Assembly: GCA_038030265.1 (NCBI GenBank)
Contig: CM075940.1
Location: 28,248,940-28,312,939, forward strand
DNA from: Corythucha ciliata
Lineage: Eukaryota > Arthropoda > Insecta > Hemiptera > Tingidae
Reading direction: 5' to 3'
Length of the DNA stretch: 64,000 bases
The notes beneath the pieces are model-generated. The model did no database searches, was not told the DNA's origin, and worked only from the letters and a program-made list of their open reading frames with translations. Shown here one piece after another: positions 1 through 11,267 of the stretch; position 1 is the stretch's first letter; every line of letters starts with the position of its first letter. The position numbers and the translations under genes are program-made.

Positions 1-169
1 CCCCAGCCAAAAACGCCTTCATATTAGGAGTCGTTGGCGCTGCCGAAAATGGCACGATTGTGCCTTGTCGTTGGTGGGCGGAGGGGGGGGGTTTGTGGCC
101 TCTTCGCGCGATTGGCCAAAGGTAGTAGCCTGTCGAGGTCCTTGTGCGCAGTTTATTTTTTGCGAGCAA
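1..169. other. Left edge, no gene seen
   Basis: No coding signal is supported. A run of nine G lies near 82-91. The short open frames on both strands have no recognisable domain and overlap each other. Confidence 0.5.
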
Positions 170-545
170 GCTTTACGGTCCTTACCACGCTTAAAATTGA
201 GGGAGAAAAAAACGCTAATTCCCACTTTCTTTACGTTCTTAGGCGGCTAAAATTGAGAAGACTTGCTAATTTGCTATTTTTGGGACGATTACCTTGCTAA
301 AAGTTTTAAAAATGCTGATATTCTTGGCTAAAATTACGAAAAAGCGCCCATTCGTGGTTAAAATTGAGAAAATGCGTCAATTCGTCGATGCTGATACAAC
401 TTTCAGGTTAAATTTGAGAAAGAACGCTCTCGCGTTTGGGCAAATCCACGACTTGGATTAAGGAAAAGAGCTGATTAACGGCTAAAATTAAGAAAAATCG
501 ATCATACAGATGTTTGGCTTAGGGAAAGTGTCAACCCTTGAAACG
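170..545 (+). repeat. Minisatellite-like array, family A
   Basis: Degenerate tandem units of about 25-32 bp whose core reads roughly GCTAATTCGCGG then CTAAAATTGAGAAAAA. The same core recurs at 18.9-19.8, 21.0-22.1, 36.1-36.6, 37.8-38.2, 41.1-41.8, 43.1-43.4 and 46.9-48.9 kb, on either strand. Copies are diverged, so open frames here are chance. Confidence 0.75.
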
Positions 546-632
546 ATTTTTTATTGGAGGGAAAACATCCAAATTATCTTTGATCTCTTTCAAATTAAAT
601 TTGAATCTAGGAAGCACCAAAGCATAATTGGT

Positions 633-777
633 TAAAACATGCATAGATCTGTAGCACCGGTCCGTTTTTGACGAACCTCGACGAGGGAAGACAGACGATG
701 TAGGCTCCTACGGCTACAGATTTATGCATGTTTTATCCACTAACCCTCGTAGTTTAAGCGCTTCTACTAACAATTTA
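633..777. mobile_element. Small fold-back insertion flanked by 14-bp direct repeats
   Basis: The arms 633-654 and 713-735 are inverted repeats (AAACATGCATAGATCTGTAG against its near reverse complement). The whole 145-bp block is bounded by identical 14-bp direct repeats, AAAGCATAATTGGT at 619-632 and 778-791, which look like a target-site duplication. Parts recur at 16.03-16.15 kb: GTTTAAGCGCTTCTA in the same orientation and TCGTCAAAAACG inverted. No coding capacity. Confidence 0.6.
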
Positions 778-794
778 AAAGCATAATTGGTATT

Positions 795-1375
795 TAGAAA
801 GAGCCAAACCCGTCACTCGTGCAAAACTGACTATTGGCGCACTAAAATTAGCCAAAAAGATTCTACGCGCCCTAGAAATAGCTAACCTTCGCTCCTTAAA
901 AGTACATAAACCTAAACAGAACAGTCCTTCACTTAAAATAGCAAAATCGACCGTTGACGCGCCAAAAAATTGCCAAAATGACCATGTACGCGCCTTGGCT
1001 TGATGGACTTTTCTCGCCCCCAAAAAATTATTTACTGACAAGGCTAAGCCAATTTTTTTTTTGTACCGCTAACATTGGTCAAACAGGCTACTGACGCTTT
1101 AAAATGGGCAATACACAGTATGATCCATAAAAATGTCAAAACTAACGATTCACGCCTTGAAAATGGCGTAACTGCGTCTTGTCTCCTTTCAAAACGGGTG
1201 ATTCACGCTTCAGAAAATGACTTCACGCGCGCCCCCTGAAAATGGCTACACTGGATGAATTCGTCAAAAGATCATAATTCCCTTCCTTAAAATGGCAAAA
1301 ACGACCAGATACGTGCCAAAAATGACCACTCGAACGCCCAAAAAGGCCAGTACTTGACCATTTGTACTTGACACG
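795..1375 (-). repeat. Minisatellite-like array, family B (reverse orientation)
   Basis: Degenerate units of about 28-30 bp. On the minus strand the core is TTTTAGGGCGCGAAT then CGTCAGTTTTGCCA. The same family fills 36.8-37.7, 54.9-57.0 and 61.7-62.1 kb. Remnants continue at about 3205-3240 and 6973-7250, so the two LINE pieces between them probably inserted into this array. Confidence 0.7.
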
Positions 1376-1548
1376 GGTAGGTACCAATTATAAAAAAAAA
1401 AAAAATCTAAATGAAAAATAAATTGTCAACCTGTTCAACAAATCAGGACTTTTAAGGACTCATTGAAAATCAGGACGTTTAACCAGGACTCATAGGAAAT
1501 CAAGACAGGACGCCCAGGAGTTTGCTCTTGTTGGCATTTATCGATCTT

Positions 1549-3061
1549 TTATTCCACTGTAAGATATTCATATTGTTGTAGTGAGAGAGAAAAAAACAAA
1601 AACAAACAAACAAAAGATGAGGTCCTAGGGACTCCTTTGAGTAGCTCTGAGAGATGCATTAGACTCTGCGTGTGACTGACTAGAAGATTTCCATTTGGCT
1701 GCATGTTTTCATTTGATTTTACGAAATTAGAAATTTGGTCTATCAGAGAGATTATCACAGAAGTAGTATCACAGCTGGCATGGTTATGATTTGTGTTTTC
1801 CATTACGGGAATTCTTGTATCACAGATTGAGTTATCATTGGTGTCTTTCCCAATGGACGCGGACACCACGGCACCCGGCTATTTTCCGAAGTGACAACGG
1901 GGAGATTCCTTTCACCAGATCCAGAATCCTGGTGTGTTAGGTCAGAACTACCTAGATCAACGTGAGGCTTGGTACGGTAATGGTAAGGTTGATGTCTAGC
2001 AGTAGATACCCGCGACTTTTGGCGTCCCCAGCTAGGAATGCTATTTGGATTATGTTTTTCTATCTCCGGAAAATTACAATCAAGATTTTGAAGAATGTTG
2101 AATTTTTTTTTAGTGACTACGGTGGAATATGAATATGAGAAGTTTTCACGCGCCTTGTTTTTGTTTACCATTGCAACTTTACTGTATTCCGGACAGGATT
2201 CATCAGTCGATTTATGGTTTCCTGAACAGTTGGCACATTTCACGACCCCCCTGGCATTTGGAATCGTCGTGGTTGATAAGTACCACACGTTTCACATTTT
2301 TTCCTGCCTCTACATTGATCTTGATGATGGTTAAAGCGGAAACAGTTCCTGCATTGCTTCACTGGCGGCACGTAGGGGTCCACCCGGCATCGCATTCCAT
2401 AAATTGAAACATAATCTGGGAGTTTTTGAGAATCGAAAGTTAGGGAGCAGGTTCCAATTTTAGTAATGGTGGATATCCCTTCTTTGTTTTCCCTTTTCTT
2501 TGTCAGTCTTCTCACAAGTCAACGTTCCTTATTACACCTATTTTGTAAATAAATGCGAATGTATGCAAAAAGGTTATGGGAGATTAGAGAATTAGATGCG
2601 ACTAATAAGTTTGCCGAGTGGGAAGTTTTAAATTTGATTGAAATACGGTTGCGGCCGGTGGCCGTCATATTTATAACGTCCTTAGCTATGGCTTCGTTAG
2701 TTGAAAAAATGATTTTGCCAAGTTTCATGGGGTGGAGTTTTCCAGCATTTTCATCTAGACTCTCAACGAATAGAATAAAAGGGCCAGAGTCTTGTTCTCT
2801 GTATTTATTACCAGATAAGGATTTAAATGAAGAAGTTTTGTCCCTCTTTGTTTGATTAGTAGCAGGGGGTCTACTATTTTCATTCGCAATTATTTGAACT
2901 TTTTGGAATTGTTCAGAGGTGTCAGATTTTGAGTTTGAAGCAGCCGTGTCCACATTCATTGGGATGGGATTGGGATGGGAGGAAACGGCTCCCCATGACC
3001 CTTCGACGGGTCCAGGAGGTAATTGGCACAATTTTAAATAGACTAGTGCAATAAATGCCAC
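1549..3061 (-). pseudogene. LINE ORF1 (gag-like) relic with CCHC zinc knuckles, frameshifted
   Basis: Three minus-strand open segments (3061-2519, 2515-2240, 2288-1803) and a tail to 1549 together resemble the nucleic-acid-binding ORF1 protein of I/Jockey-type non-LTR retrotransposons. The middle holds a proline-valine stretch before knuckles of the form CRNCFRFNHHQDQC and CETC. The next segment holds CANCSGNHKSTDESC. In this family such knuckles bind the element RNA for assembly of the ribonucleoprotein. Frame changes fall near 2517 and near 2250-2290, so the copy is dead. No ORF2 follows at lower coordinates, so this is an ORF1-only fragment. It is a different ORF1 type from the one at 6145-6972, which lacks knuckles. 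Family assignment is from motif memory. The clade (I or Jockey) is not settled. Confidence 0.75.
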
Positions 3062-3279
3062 CTAGTTGATACGATACCAAGAAGAAAAAAACAAAAACAG
3101 GAGCACTTCATACTGTGTATAAAGAAATCAGAGAGACAAAAGGAATGGGTAAAGGTTTCAGAGATAAATTATGAGAAAAGATGTTCACAGTTCAATATCT
3201 CGAGACCGACTGACGATACACGCCTTGAAAATGGATATAGTAACTTCTGTAAATAACTCTGGAATCTCTTCATAACGAA
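3062..3279. other. Spacer between two LINE pieces
   Basis: No gene seen. A family B unit (ACGCCTTGAAAATGG) near 3220-3236 suggests this is the original array into which the LINEs inserted. Confidence 0.5.
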
Positions 3280-3305
3280 TAATAATAATAATAGTAATAA
3301 TAATG
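3280..3305 (-). repeat. ATT-type microsatellite tail of the LINE
   Basis: An AAT/AGT trinucleotide run on the plus strand immediately after the ORF2 3' UTR. It stands where such LINEs carry simple repeats instead of poly-A, and marks the 3' boundary of the insertion. Confidence 0.7.
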
Positions 3306-3358
3306 TATTTAGCCTTTAACTAGTGTTACAAGAATCGGCACGTCAGAACTTGAAAATA

Positions 3359-6144
3359 TTAATTGTCCATGAATTCCATCAAACTATACAATACTCGATC
3401 CGTTAGAAACGACTTTACGTCTTTGATTTTTAAACGACCATCACCATCAATCAGTCCACGCGGTAATTTATTGTACAGAATCGGAGCCATATATGCTGGG
3501 TTCAGCTCGCTTTTTACAAGCCGGACGCGCTCTGGAGCCAGCTTAGATGCACCTCGTGTATTATGCGAATGGATGGATGACAATTGCGGAAACTCATTGA
3601 ATCGTCTATGGACAAGTTTCAAGCACTCGTAAACGTAGGCTCCGTAAAGAGTGAGAATATTGAAATCTCCGAAGGCATTTCGGCATGAGTCATACCTCTT
3701 GAGACCCGCCAGACACCGTACTGCGCTTTTTTGCAGTCTAAAAAGCGAACCCGTTCCTGGAGCCTTCTCCCACACACCGATCGCGTACACCAAGACGGAG
3801 TGGAAGTATCCAAAATAAATTATTCTGAGAACCTCATGAGACACGAGGTTCCGGAGTCTTCTTAACAGGAATACTACTCTAGTCAATCTTGTTTCAAGTC
3901 CAGAGATGTGGTCTTTGAAAGATAATTTAGCATCGAGGTACACTCCGAGAAATTTTACCACTCTCTGACCAAGCGGTGGGAGGTGGTGGAGGCAAAACGC
4001 AACTTTTACAGATTTCTCTCGGTTTAATAGCAGCCCATTTTCGCGGAACCATTCATTAGCTGCAGTTACATCCTCGTCGCTCAGCGAAGCAGCCTGTATC
4101 GACGATGTGTGAGTGGTCAGTAGAGTTGTGTCGTCCGCGTACATGAACAAATTACTGTTTCGTATCGCTATGCCCAAGTCATTAATCAGGATGAGGAAAA
4201 GGGTTGGGCCTAGAATAGAGCCCTGAGGAACTCCTCGAGTGACTGGTAACAGACTCGAATCCCTTCCGTTTACCGAGACGTACTGGAATCGATCAGACAG
4301 GTACGATCGTATGAGAGCCAGGGCCACCCCGCCGACACCAATATTTCCCAACTTTGCGAGTAATACGCCATGCTCGGCCCGGTCGAAAGCCAAGGACAGG
4401 TCCAAAAAGGCCCCAACAGATGTATTTTTAGCCTCAAAGGAGGCGAGAATTTGAGAAACGAGCGAGGAGATGGCGTCAACCGTGGATTTCCCTTTTTGAA
4501 AGCCGTATTGATCTGGCGAGATTATCCTTGATTCATTGAGATATTCCCAAAGTTGCTCGTTGATGAAAAATTCGACGATCTTGGATAGAAACTGGGAGGA
4601 TGGAAATCGGTCGATAATTACCAATTTCAGCCCTGTCACCCTTTTTAAACACGGGCACGACTCTAGCGATTTTGAGGGCATTCGGGAATCTTCCAGACGA
4701 CAGGCAGTTATTGACAAGGCTAAGCACGGCGCCCTCAATAAAGGGGAACGCCCCAGCGAAAAGTCTGGTGTCCAAATCATAACAATCCTTCGCATCCGAC
4801 CTTTTCATTACCTTGACACAATGACGCAATGACTCCAGTGAGACTGTCCTAAAACCAAGCATTCCAGTTACGCGACTACTGCTCCCAGCAACTCGAAGAT
4901 CAAAATTGGAGTCCCCTAGATCGGAACTGGAAGCACGGACAAAGTGAACGTTCAGTTCATGTGCTTCAAAAGGAATTTTTGGACCCGGCCTATCAGAGCC
5001 ACATTCTGACTTGACAAGTTTCCAGGCTGCCATGCACTTATTAGAATGCGAGTTTATATAATTCGTGTTGTAATCTTTTTTGGCCACTTGAAGAGCTCTA
5101 TGGTATTTGGTCTTACATTCCTTGAAAATAATCATATTTTCAGCTGATGGCTCGGCTTTGAGAACTGCATTACGAAAGTCCAAATACCGTTTCATCTGTC
5201 TCAGCGCCAGCGAATACCAAGGCTTCTTACGGGATTTGGAGGTATCCCTTTTGGTTTTTCGTGTCTTTGCTGGTAGTGCTGAATCCAACATCTCTCCAAT
5301 GTCCCCCAAAAAGGAATCGGTGAACGCGTTGACGTCGTGGGCATTCATCAGATAGCTCCAGTCAGCCCCACGAAGAAGACTGAAAAAATCATTCTTCCCC
5401 TCGCTAGAAATTGGTCGAAACCGCGAACTCTTGATTGGGTCATCAGTAGTAACTGAGGTAACCAGAGAGACTACTTGTGCAAGATGATCCGACAGCATAG
5501 GATCGCATAGCTCTGAACTATAAACGGATTGGTCCAGATTTGTTAAGACATTGTCCAGACAACGATCAAGGCGAGTGGGAGAATTAATTGTGCATGTGGA
5601 AGAATCCATAACTTCGGAAGCAGTTTTTAAATTGATTAACGTAGCTATCGTTCAGGTCCCGCAGGTCTAGATTGAAGTCACCAACGACGACTGCAGGATG
5701 ACCACTCGTGTCCAAGTATTGAAAAAACAAGTCAATTGTATCGACGAAGCGACTCCTGTTCCCATTTGGAGATCGGTAAACGCACACGACGAGTAAGTTT
5801 GTCATAGGATGACTCAGGCCGCTCAGCTTAATTCCAGTCAATTCGCAGTCCATTTCAACAGAGAGCGAATTAATTAAAGAAACAGGAGAAAACTCCAGTC
5901 CATCTCTAACAAAAATAGCAACTCCACCGCCCCTTGCATATTGCCTTGAGAAGCTCGTAGCCAATTTGAAGCTATGCAACTTGTAAAAATTTATTTCCTC
6001 AGTCTTGACGCCGTACTCGGACAGACAGGCCACGCTGATGCCCATAGTATTAATAAAATCTTCAAGGGGGAGAATTTTGTTCCTTACCCCGCAAACGTTA
6101 ACGTGAAAAAGTTTGATCCAACCACCTGAATTAGACGTGTCTAG
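3359..6144 (-). pseudogene. LINE ORF2: endonuclease plus reverse transcriptase, two frameshifts
   Basis: About 930 codons. It starts in frame directly after the ORF1 stop codon. The apurinic-type endonuclease opens with LFHVNVCGVRNKI (6110-6070) and continues through CLSEYGV, RGGGVAIFVRDG, VVCVYRSP and VVGDFNLDLRD to SDH near 5480. The reverse transcriptase has NYRPISILP (near 4620), a FDRAEHGVLLAKL block, GVPQGSILGPTLFLILIND and the catalytic YADD (near 4140). The C-terminal region has LQKSAVRCLAGL and HSHNTRG. A +1 frame change lies near 5600-5625 beside an A5 run, and another near 4590-4620, where the RT frame is taken over by the 4795-3359 frame. The usual order and length of domains are kept, so the gene was intact until recently or was broken only by small indels. 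Role in the family: target nicking and target-primed reverse transcription. Confidence 0.88.
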
Positions 6145-6150
6145 TCATGC
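6136..6150 (-). promoter_or_regulatory. Leaky-stop context between LINE ORF1 and ORF2
   Basis: The minus strand reads GCA TGA CTA GAC. The TGA ends ORF1. The same frame then stays open for 33 codons to the first ATG of the endonuclease ORF, and the endonuclease N-terminal motif lies in those 33 codons. UGA CUA G is the known strongly leaky stop context in animals and viruses. Readthrough is an inference: reinitiation, or a TGA arising from a mutated sense codon in a fused ORF, would look the same. Confidence 0.55.
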
Positions 6151-6972
6151 ACTGTTTGGGGCACTCTCCATTCGAACTGGGCGTGGAGGACCGAGCCATC
6201 TAGCTGGAGCAATTAAGCATCCCTTTGGCCAGATTTTTGGATCGAACAAAGTCTCGTAAAATATCTCATCAACCACTAAGCGGAAGGATGAATATGAATC
6301 ATACTTCGTTGGTAATTTATCACATGTAATCCCGCTGTCGAAACCGAGCTCGCGTACCAGACTCAAGATTTCGTCGGGCGTAACTGACGGTGCAAATCGC
6401 GACAGGAAAAGTCCTTTCTTTCTAGGAGCCGTAAGCACTCTCGAACAGCTTTTCTCACCCCGCACCGCTAGTTCTCTCCTTTTAACATTGAACTTATTAC
6501 CAAGCCGAGGTTTAGGAACAGAAGTAGGGGGTCCAAACACCCTCCCATCAGCGAGATTTGATGAGACCACTGACGAAAAACTCTTTCCTCCCTGCACAGC
6601 CTCTCTTCTCTCGACCCTAATGCATGGTAAGGGATCTTCGCTCCCGAAATTTGTACTCTCGTTGCTGATAGTTGGATTTGCAGGTGTAGTCTCTGAGCAA
6701 CCCTGAACATCCGTTTCGGTTTCTTCCGAATTAGGAGCAAGGGGAACCCGGATCGCACCAGTCAATTTATTTTTATTTGTTTTAGATTCGTCTCTTCCCT
6801 GACCACGCAGACGCTTAACAAAGCCGGAATTCTTCTCAATGTCGTCATCATGATGTTGCACAGCAACATAGTCACTAGCAACGGAATGCGCCGTCGTTCC
6901 ATTCTTTCTCCCAGCTACAACATTTTGTGTTGACGTTGAAACTATACTGACATCAACCGGCAAGTGGTTCAT
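6145..6972 (-). CDS. LINE ORF1 protein
   Basis: An uninterrupted frame of 275 codons from ATG at 6972 to TGA at 6145, with an in-frame TAA upstream of the ATG. The N-terminal two thirds is polar and of low complexity. The last ~90 residues (from LSRFAPSVTPDEIL) match the C-terminal RNA-binding-like module common in CR1-type ORF1 proteins, with the signature KLPTKYDSYSSF and then DPKIWPKGCLI. There are no zinc knuckles. By family knowledge it should coat element RNA in the cytoplasm. The stop codon is followed in the same frame by the endonuclease ORF, with no frame change and no second ATG for about 33 codons. The frame is intact even though ORF2 is broken. Confidence 0.8.
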   Translation of the reverse strand: MNHLPVDVSIVSTSTQNVVAGRKNGTTAHSVASDYVAVQHHDDDIEKNSGFVKRLRGQGRDESKTNKNKLTGAIRVPLAPNSEETETDVQGCSETTPANPTISNESTNFGSEDPLPCIRVERREAVQGGKSFSSVVSSNLADGRVFGPPTSVPKPRLGNKFNVKRRELAVRGEKSCSRVLTAPRKKGLFLSRFAPSVTPDEILSLVRELGFDSGITCDKLPTKYDSYSSFRLVVDEIFYETLFDPKIWPKGCLIAPARWLGPPRPVRMESAPNSA

Positions 6973-7250
6973 TACGCTTTAAAATTGGACTGTAACAGTC
7001 CAAAAAATTGCTAAACTGATGACTGGCACCTATAAAGACGATTCCTGCGCCCTTAAACTGGCAAAAGCGACCATTTACCCTCCTCCCCCTTTTCGTGCTC
7101 TGAACAGAGACGAACTTGGCTATTCACCCTCCCCCCTCCCATGGTTAACTTAAAATTGACTCTCTATTGGCGCCCTGCAGATGGTATAACTTCAAACTGG
7201 CTATCCATACCCTAAAATCGATAAACTGGTCAATCATTAGAGGGTTCCCT
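6973..7250 (-). repeat. Remainder of family B array
   Basis: Units such as GCTTTAAAATTGG and GCAAAAGCGACCATT continue the array seen at 795-1375, in the same orientation, interrupted by the LINE. Confidence 0.55.
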
Positions 7251-9308
7251 AACAGGAAAATCCAATTTTCGTGCTCAATCAACAGTTTTAAAAGCTAGTT
7301 TCATGCTCCTGGTGCTGCAGTGTGGTGAAATGATTGCAGTCATGCAGCTGAACAGGCCGTTTATAGCGTGAAATAACAAGTTTTATTGGGGGGCTGCAGG
7401 ATACATTACTTTTTGGGTATTTCACAGTTTCCTCGACGTGCGAGACCCGGGACTCGAAACCATCAAATTAGTCAGATTCAGAAGATAGTAATATCAGAAG
7501 TAGAGTCATGAATTAGAAAGACAATGCAAAATTTAATGAACAATTTTTATCCGGGACGCACGTTTATGAATTCATGATAGAGAAGAAAAAGGCCCTCCCT
7601 CCCAACTGTCACTCAACCCACCAAAAACTTGATGAGAATTAGAACAGAAGTCGCAATGAAATTGTACAACTCTGTCTCTATCTTCACCACACAACTTTCC
7701 AAACGTGTAACTTTGTGTAAGTTGTCAGAAGTGACACCTAAACCGTTAGGCGCAGCTGTCACATGACCACCACCGACACGACCGCAGATGTTCTCACTCT
7801 TCCATATTAAGTTTATAATAAATCTTTCCTTTCGCTATATCTTTAAAAAATGACTAGGTGTGGAAATGGGCATGGGGATATGAGGTCCTGGGCAGTTCCT
7901 TAATTCATATTATATAATCCACATGTATAATAATAAAATATTATCGGAGGAAATCCAAATTTTCTCACCTATAAATCGGTTTGATGTCGTTTTTGTACCA
8001 AATGACCAAGAGAGCACTGTCGTTCGGAAGATGAGGTTTAATATCGCAAGGAAGACGGGCTGTTCCTCTAATAATGGCTTGGAGTTCTACTAATGGGTTC
8101 CCTGTGAACAGAAAACAACAGTATTTACCAACAGTTGTACACCATTTCTATAAAAGGAGCGTTTATGTGATTTCATTCTTAATTAAAACGCTTTCTTTGT
8201 TTTCAAGCGCGTTCGCTAAAGAGGTTTTCCTTGAACTGCGGCATGACGTGACAGAGAGACGATTTTATTCAAAGGGAAGAGAGAGAGAGAGAAAAAAAAT
8301 GAAGTTTTCTAGTGAAAGCTTGCTACTAATATCCGAGGGCAAGGTGTTGTAAAGCAAAAGACCCCCCCCCCTCCTCTCACTCCCTTAAAGAAGAAAAGTT
8401 TCAAGGCAAACTTGGGTCTGTTTCTATGGTTCCTGGTGACAATCGTTAAAAGAAGAAGAGAAGGAACTTCTGGCGTTCCAGCCTCGCAAGGATAAAAGGG
8501 CTTATCCTACGGTTGAAAGTGACGAACTTAAGTCAAACGATCTCAACTCCCAAGTATGGGTAAATGGAGTGAGCTCTTCTTTTTTAGTTTACAGGGTGTA
8601 ACATCATCGAGCTTTTTCAGTTTTGATTTGAAACTATTTGATGCCATTAATACGTGTTGATTTTTGAATGTGAGCCACCTTAAAGAGTTGAGCTTTAAGA
8701 AGCTGGGTGTTAAAATAAAAATGGAAGTAAAAAGAAACAGCCTAGGAGATAATAAAACGGTAGGGAGTCCAAAGGGTGGCAAATGTACTTTTAAGTAGTG
8801 GGAGGGGTGGGGGAAGAAAAAAAAAAGGTGAATAACGGAGCAAGGCAGCGTCTGTTATTACTCGAGGGTTCGTTATAAGAAAGCGAAGGGACGATATTAT
8901 CAGAGAGGGCGGAGTGAAAACAAATACCCCCTTCTCAACGACTAGTCTTACTCATTTTCAAGAACCATAACGAGAGAGTGATGGCTCCCAAATTAATTTT
9001 ACGCTCCCTTTTGGCCGACCGACGATAACGAATTACTAGGATCACTATAGTTTTTATTATGAATAATAAAATAATTAATAACTACCTACTCCAATTATAA
9101 TATTATTTACGACCCTAAAAGAGCTTTCCATGATGAGAGCAATAAAAGTAGCTTTTACTCTCGTTAACGTAAGAAATCCTTGTAATTATTTCAAGAATAA
9201 GTCTAGATCTAAGAGAGGATACATAAGAGTTGTCGGAAGTAAAGTGAATTTGATAGAATTTTCAATTGACTTAAGTCAAATTGTATGCCTGTCAAGATGC
9301 ATCATACC
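7251..9308. other. No gene recognised
   Basis: AT-rich, apparently unique sequence. It holds a GA microsatellite near 8278-8296, a C10 run near 8362 and only short, unrecognised open frames on either strand. It could be intronic or intergenic host DNA. Confidence 0.4.
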
Positions 9309-9320
9309 ACATTTAAGTCT

Positions 9321-9375
9321 TCTTCCCGCCCTGGCTTGATGCCTGGAATGGCACATGACCAGGATAAAAGTCTAG
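9321..9375 (-). mobile_element. 55-bp LINE 3'-end scrap with 12-bp target duplication
   Basis: The segment matches the start of the LINE 3' fragment at 23918-24263 (TCTTCCC, CCTGGCTTGATGCC, GGCACATGACCAGG). It is bounded by identical 12-bp direct repeats, ACATTTAAGTCT at 9309-9320 and 9376-9387. It is a severely 5'-truncated copy of the R1-like LINE family seen at the right end of the window. Confidence 0.65.
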
Positions 9376-9387
9376 ACATTTAAGTCT

Positions 9388-10879
9388 AGTTCAAAATTTG
9401 GTCTTACTGAAAATTTCAAGCTGAAGTTGATCCTGATGCTGGAAAAACCCCCGAAGCTCACGACGCTTTCAGTGTCTCACTATCATCAGTGAAAACCCAT
9501 TACAAAGTTTGATCGCCTCTTTCAACAATACAGTCTTCGTAACAAAAATGACCTTCTCACCTCTATAACGCAATGTCATCTGTACTCCCACAGTTGTCCG
9601 AAACTCCACCGTTTTACTAGAAAACTCCATTAACTTTCATTCGGCTCTGGTAAGCGCCGCGGCAAGTTTTGAGAGACTGCTCTAAAACCTTCAAAACTTT
9701 ACTCATCCTCGTACAAAACAGAGCTATACAAGGAGAAAGCCGGTGGGCTTAAATCTTAGTAATCAAGCAAATTGACGGAAATATCTATAATCTTTACCTA
9801 ATTCATAAACAAGACTCTCGGGTGTCTTACAGTTTCTGTATTCCTAATAGCGCTGTACAGATTCACTCTCTGAGATCAAAATGGGAGCAGCAACATTGAA
9901 CAAGCAGTCCAAGGGTGCTTGCCAAGTAGCCCCCTTTCATGAATCGCAATGCGTTTGTGTCCTCGAATTAACTATAAGCATGAAGCATTAGCATCTCATT
10001 CATATTCATGCGCGACAAGAATTATCATGTATTAGATTTAAATATTTAATTGAAGTATCCAACTTTATGGGCACTTTTTAGAAAGAGCTTCATGAAAATG
10101 ATCATTTCCTCTTTGTCCGATTATCCCACTTCACGCCGTAATAATTCTATGAAATGACATAGAACTGCTTAGAATGCAGTGTGATGCAGGGACTCCTCAA
10201 TTATTTCAATTATAAAAAAAAATACAACGATACGTGGGTGGAGGGGGTTGGGGGGGGGAATGATATCCTGGAGCTACCCCCAGGTGGATGATAATTAGTA
10301 TTCATCTAAACATAGCGTGTATTCTAATTACATTTCCTACTTTATCATTATATTTTTCGCAGGCCCGTATAAATTGAAACAACGGGGCTCAATTTTTTTT
10401 TTTCTTGCTGGCTCCATCCGTCACTCCCACTCTGTTTTGAAGCAAATCTGTCAGGCTCTTGCCTCAGCTCCCCGGACATGCTTAAAATAATAATGATGCA
10501 AATAAATCTGTATTGTGGCTGTGTGTATTAGAGAATAAGGTATTATTGATTTGTGGGGGGGGGGGAGTTATAATTTTAAATATGTGAAATCCGGGAAGTT
10601 GACTTTTTTTTTTAGAGAGAGAGAGAGAGCGTGTTTTAGGGAAAGCCAAACTAACCGAATGGCTTGTTTGTGAGTTGCCTTAGGCGAATTAGGTGTGCGA
10701 ATGGTGCTGTTATGTGCCGAATATGCAAAATTCGGGTGTAGAAAGAGCTAAACTTTCAAAATTGATTTTTTGAAGGGCACAATTCCCGAAATTGCGGTTC
10801 AATAGGGATCACATTACCGCGAACCGCGTGGTGGCGGGCCACCACGAACCCCCGGAGCACAGAGCCGAAGTCTCTAAAT
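9388..10879. other. No gene recognised
   Basis: Mostly unique AT-rich sequence with G runs near 10236-10258 and 10555-10566 and a GA microsatellite at 10615-10630. No domain or convincing exon was found. Confidence 0.4.
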
Positions 10880-10905
10880 TAGTGGTTCTCAACCTTTTCA
10901 CGGCG
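10880..10905 (+). mobile_element. hAT-type terminus (TAGTGGTTCTCAACC)
   Basis: TAGTGGTTCTCAACCTTTT is the well-known terminal sequence of a widespread hAT (Charlie-like) group. The partner end GGTTGAGAACCACT was not found nearby, so only one end is supported. Confidence 0.45.
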
Positions 10906-11124
10906 CCTCCCACCCAATTGCATTGTATTGTGTGTGTGTGTTTTTTAAACAGACGTGTTAAAGACCCGAAACCACGAAAAGCTACTATGTTGGGTCAAAC
11001 CACGAAGGAACGCACCGTTTTTGGCCACTTGCACACTTTTTAGAACGTATAAAGGCAGTGGTCACGTAATCGAAAACTCGTAAGGGCAACGAAAGAGCTC
11101 CACGCCCGCAGACCACGGTTGACC

Positions 11125-11210
11125 GCCTTGGAGTCGAGAAAATTTACCGAAATGGCAAGGCCGAACGCTCATTTACGACCACTTTTAAGGGTGGGGGTGT
11201 GCAGAGAATA
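11125..11210 (+). repeat. Interspersed repeat shared with 44.89-44.97 kb
   Basis: A GAGTCGAGAAAA stretch followed by ACCGAAA and a pyrimidine/purine-rich tail is shared, with divergence, with 44890-44970. Shorter echoes occur at 11630 and 11945. The class is unknown. Confidence 0.4.
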
Positions 11211-11267
11211 TTCGAGCCCAGGGAAGAAACCCAATGAGGCCTTTCCGCCCTTTCACTCAACCCCTAA

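Larger units (their letters stand above)
3280..6972 (-). mobile_element. Non-LTR retrotransposon (CR1/Kiri/Rex-like group), nearly full length
   Basis: Read on the minus strand: ORF1 (6972-6145), ORF2 with endonuclease and reverse transcriptase (6144-3359), a short 3' UTR, and an ATT/TAA microsatellite tail at 3280-3305. It begins at the ORF1 start codon, with family B repeat units directly upstream, so it is probably 5'-truncated in its UTR. A weak candidate duplication (CATAACG at 3271-3277, CATTACG at 6970-6976) flanks it. Two frameshifts in ORF2 make this copy inactive, but no large part is missing. The C-terminal HSHNTRG motif and the simple-repeat tail fit the CR1/Kiri/Rex group rather than L1. 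Confidence 0.85.

Noticed and set aside
5595..5630. Programmed frameshift within LINE ORF2
   Set aside because: The needed shift is +1 next to an A5 run and does not fit a standard -1 slippery heptamer in the zero frame. A simple indel is more likely, especially with a second break near 4600.
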